64,000 nt of DNA, taken from CAYPHA01 sp964410215 (GTDB taxonomy: Bacteria > Calditrichota > Calditrichia > Calditrichales > CAYPHA01). The notes beneath the pieces were generated by a model, which searched no databases, had not been told where the DNA came from, and saw only the letters and a program-made list of their open reading frames with translations. The first letter of the stretch is position 1, and the number at the start of each line of letters is the position of its first letter. Shown here piece by piece: positions 62,653 through 64,000 of this stretch. The stretch covers positions 1 to 64,000 of the forward strand of contig CAYPHA010000008.1 of assembly GCA_964410215.1 (NCBI GenBank), read 5' to 3'. A program made the position numbers and the translations under genes.

Positions 62653-62674
62653 GGTACTTATCTTTAATAAGTGG

Positions 62675-63922
62675 TTATTTCCTGCCCTCGTGAATTAATC
62701 GTTCTGCCAGTTTCTGCATATTGTGTGCTGCCTCTTTCGGAGAAACACCTCCGGTAAATATACTTTGATAGGAAGGGCGCATGGCATCGAATATCCAGCG
62801 TATTTCAGTGACTACTGGTAATACTCTGCCGACTTCCATCTGGTCTAAAGCCTGTTGTAGCAGAAGCCGCGACTGAAGTGACGTATCCTCCAGAGCATCT
62901 GCCCTGGCAGGAATTATGTTAAAATTCAGTCCGAACTGTAAAACGCTTTCTTTTGAAGTGAGGAATCTAACGAGTTCTGATGCAACAGCTAATTTTTCCC
63001 CTTTCAAGTTTGCATTAAAACAATATCCCATAGGGAAAATTGTAGGTGTCGGCCATAAACCGGTTTCATCGATCATTGGAATTCTGGCCAGACCAATATC
63101 GATGTCGTTTTTAATATATGTCCCCCATGACCACGGTCCGTTAATAATCATCGCCACTCTCCGATCCAGAAACAATGCATTTGCCGTTTCATAGTCACAT
63201 TCCCTGGGAATCACTTTATGTGTATTAGCCAGATCGTAAATCAACTGTGCAGCCTTAACAACGGCCGACGTATTTAACGTCAGCCGGTTTTCCTCATCGA
63301 TGATCCATCCACCATAACCACCGAAAAACGGCACAGCAAAGGCCGGTTCCGTATAATTCCAGGCCAGTGCATACGTATCGTTTTTTCCGTCACCATCCAG
63401 ATCTTTAACAAGATCTTCTTTCATGGCGAGAAGTTCTGATATACTGCGGGGAGGTTCAGGAACAAGATCTTTATTAAAAAACAGACACAAATGATTTCCA
63501 ACCCGGTCTGCAATTTGATACAGATTACCTTCAAATACCGTATTGGCAGGAACCGGCTCTTTGATAAACTGATTAAAAAACGCTTCAGTAAACAGATTAT
63601 TAAGCGGCTTGATCACTTCAAGCTTAGAAAGCGGACCTATGAAATCGCTTGCACAGTGAATAAGATCAGGACCTTTTCCTGCCAGTGACGACACGATAAA
63701 GTTTGTTCTCAGCTCTTCCGGCGCGTAAAAAAGCTGCCTGTACTCATATTGTGGATAACTTGTGGAAAACTTGTTAATAAGTTCATCCAGCAAGTCTCTT
63801 TCAACGGGTCGCAACGAGGTCCAGATCACCACACGCTCTTTTTTATCGCCACAACTAATTGTTAACAATAAAGTTAAGGCCAATATTAGTATTTTTCCGG
63901 AACGGAACGCAATTGTTAGCAT
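62675..63922 (-). CDS. malE: Sugar-binding lipoprotein of ABC transporter (MalE-like)
   Basis: The chosen ATG at 63922 gives a lipoprotein signal peptide (FRSGKILILALTLLLTISC, lipobox TISC); an upstream frame lacks support. The 415-residue product has the family-1 extracellular solute-binding features VVIWTSLRPVERDLLDEL, LAGKGPDLIHCASDFIG and a MGYCFNANLKGEKLAVASEL section. It would capture maltodextrins or another oligosaccharide for the MalFG permease. It is the first visible gene of the operon; no ribosome-binding site is evident. The substrate is inferred from the adjacent GH13 genes. Confidence 0.88.
   Translation of the reverse strand: MLTIAFRSGKILILALTLLLTISCGDKKERVVIWTSLRPVERDLLDELINKFSTSYPQYEYRQLFYAPEELRTNFIVSSLAGKGPDLIHCASDFIGPLSKLEVIKPLNNLFTEAFFNQFIKEPVPANTVFEGNLYQIADRVGNHLCLFFNKDLVPEPPRSISELLAMKEDLVKDLDGDGKNDTYALAWNYTEPAFAVPFFGGYGGWIIDEENRLTLNTSAVVKAAQLIYDLANTHKVIPRECDYETANALFLDRRVAMIINGPWSWGTYIKNDIDIGLARIPMIDETGLWPTPTIFPMGYCFNANLKGEKLAVASELVRFLTSKESVLQFGLNFNIIPARADALEDTSLQSRLLLQQALDQMEVGRVLPVVTEIRWIFDAMRPSYQSIFTGGVSPKEAAHNMQKLAERLIHEGRK
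63750..63769 (-). other. Adjacent DnaA-box-like 9-mers within malE
   Basis: On the minus strand TTATCCACA (63750-63758) is a perfect DnaA box and TTTTCCACA (63761-63769) a near match, starting exactly 11 bases apart. They lie in the coding region of malE, so coincidence is possible. A third perfect copy is at 63956-63964. Confidence 0.35.
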
Positions 63923-63955
63923 TTTGTTAATTGTACAGTTAGACGTTTTTAAAAA

Positions 63956-63964
63956 TGTGGATAA
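63956..63964 (-). other. DnaA-box-like 9-mer upstream of malE
   Basis: TTATCCACA occurs on the minus strand 34 bases upstream of the malE start codon, next to AT-rich sequence at the window's edge. Perfect match to the consensus box; functional meaning unproven. Confidence 0.3.
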
Positions 63965-64000
63965 CCTTAAAAAATACACCTAAATATATATAACGTCCCT

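Noticed and set aside
1..64000. tRNA, rRNA, CRISPR, insertion sequences, prophage
   Set aside because: No conserved arms, direct-repeat arrays, transposase or phage motifs were seen on reading; a covariance search would be needed to exclude a stray small RNA.

Overview
The window (64 kb, about 46-48 percent GC by eye) is bacterial chromosome from a Gram-negative organism, almost certainly a metagenome-assembled contig because it holds a 10-N scaffold gap at 39012-39021. Lipid A synthesis (lpxB), a TonB-dependent receptor, several lipoproteins and two proteins with Por-type (T9SS-like) C-terminal sorting domains point to the FCB superphylum. A Marinimicrobia/Calditrichaeota/KSB1-type lineage is my best guess; there is no rRNA to settle it. 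I recognised no tRNA, rRNA, CRISPR array, insertion sequence or prophage. No intergenic stretch exceeds 300 bases. The largest, 10664-10919 and 32400-32667, hold nothing I can name beyond probable promoters.

Layout. 0.1-10.7 kb (minus strand): a sulfatase-modifying-factor-fold lipoprotein, Mrp ATPase, an unknown protein, and a long operon-like run ribD-ribE-ribBA-ribH, a secreted beta-propeller protein with sorting domain, and recN. 10.9-15.1 kb (minus): lpxB, a methyltransferase, a small unknown, a sigma-54 response regulator and a CoA-type Nudix hydrolase. 15.3-22.4 kb (plus): an envelope/polyamine cluster made of a membrane spermidine-synthase-like protein, an R/S/G-rich lipoprotein, a tandem DUF350 membrane protein, a winged-helix-like protein, an RCK potassium channel, a DUF2170 (YjfI-like) protein, PspA/IM30, and SpeD. 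22.4-27.1 kb: rhomboid, Memo/AmrB, dCMP deaminase, a cyclic-nucleotide-domain/phosphofructokinase fusion and a beta-helical lipoprotein. 27.2-31.9 kb (minus): a TPP riboswitch with its own promoter and attenuator controlling a TonB receptor, thiamine pyrophosphokinase and a sodium symporter, i.e. a thiamine salvage operon.

32.7-34.8 kb (plus): two 6-pyruvoyl-tetrahydropterin synthases of the CX5HGH type, GTP cyclohydrolase I and a short-chain reductase, a complete-looking tetrahydrobiopterin pathway. 34.8-42.1 kb: paired oligopeptidases F (one exported, one cytosolic), queG (interrupted by the N gap), a small membrane protein and an S9 peptidase. 42.1-52 kb (minus): a Ca/cation antiporter, a bacterial cation-chloride-cotransporter homologue, an enolase-superfamily epimerase, a beta-CASP nuclease, glpD, an esterase and recQ. 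52-56 kb (plus): AMMECR1/AmrA, a CDF metal exporter, and a NifZ-type cysteine desulfurase coupled to a rhodanese-less ThiI (tRNA 4-thiouridine).

56.5-64 kb (minus): a maltodextrin-type locus, malE-malF-malG-trmB-GH13-GH13. It is decaying: the secreted amylase has several stops, two frameshifts and two internal deletions, and malF carries one in-frame TGA, while trmB, the cytosolic GH13, malG and malE stay open. Peptidases, the epimerase and GlpD suggest a heterotroph using peptides, lipid-derived glycerol phosphate and, formerly, starch.
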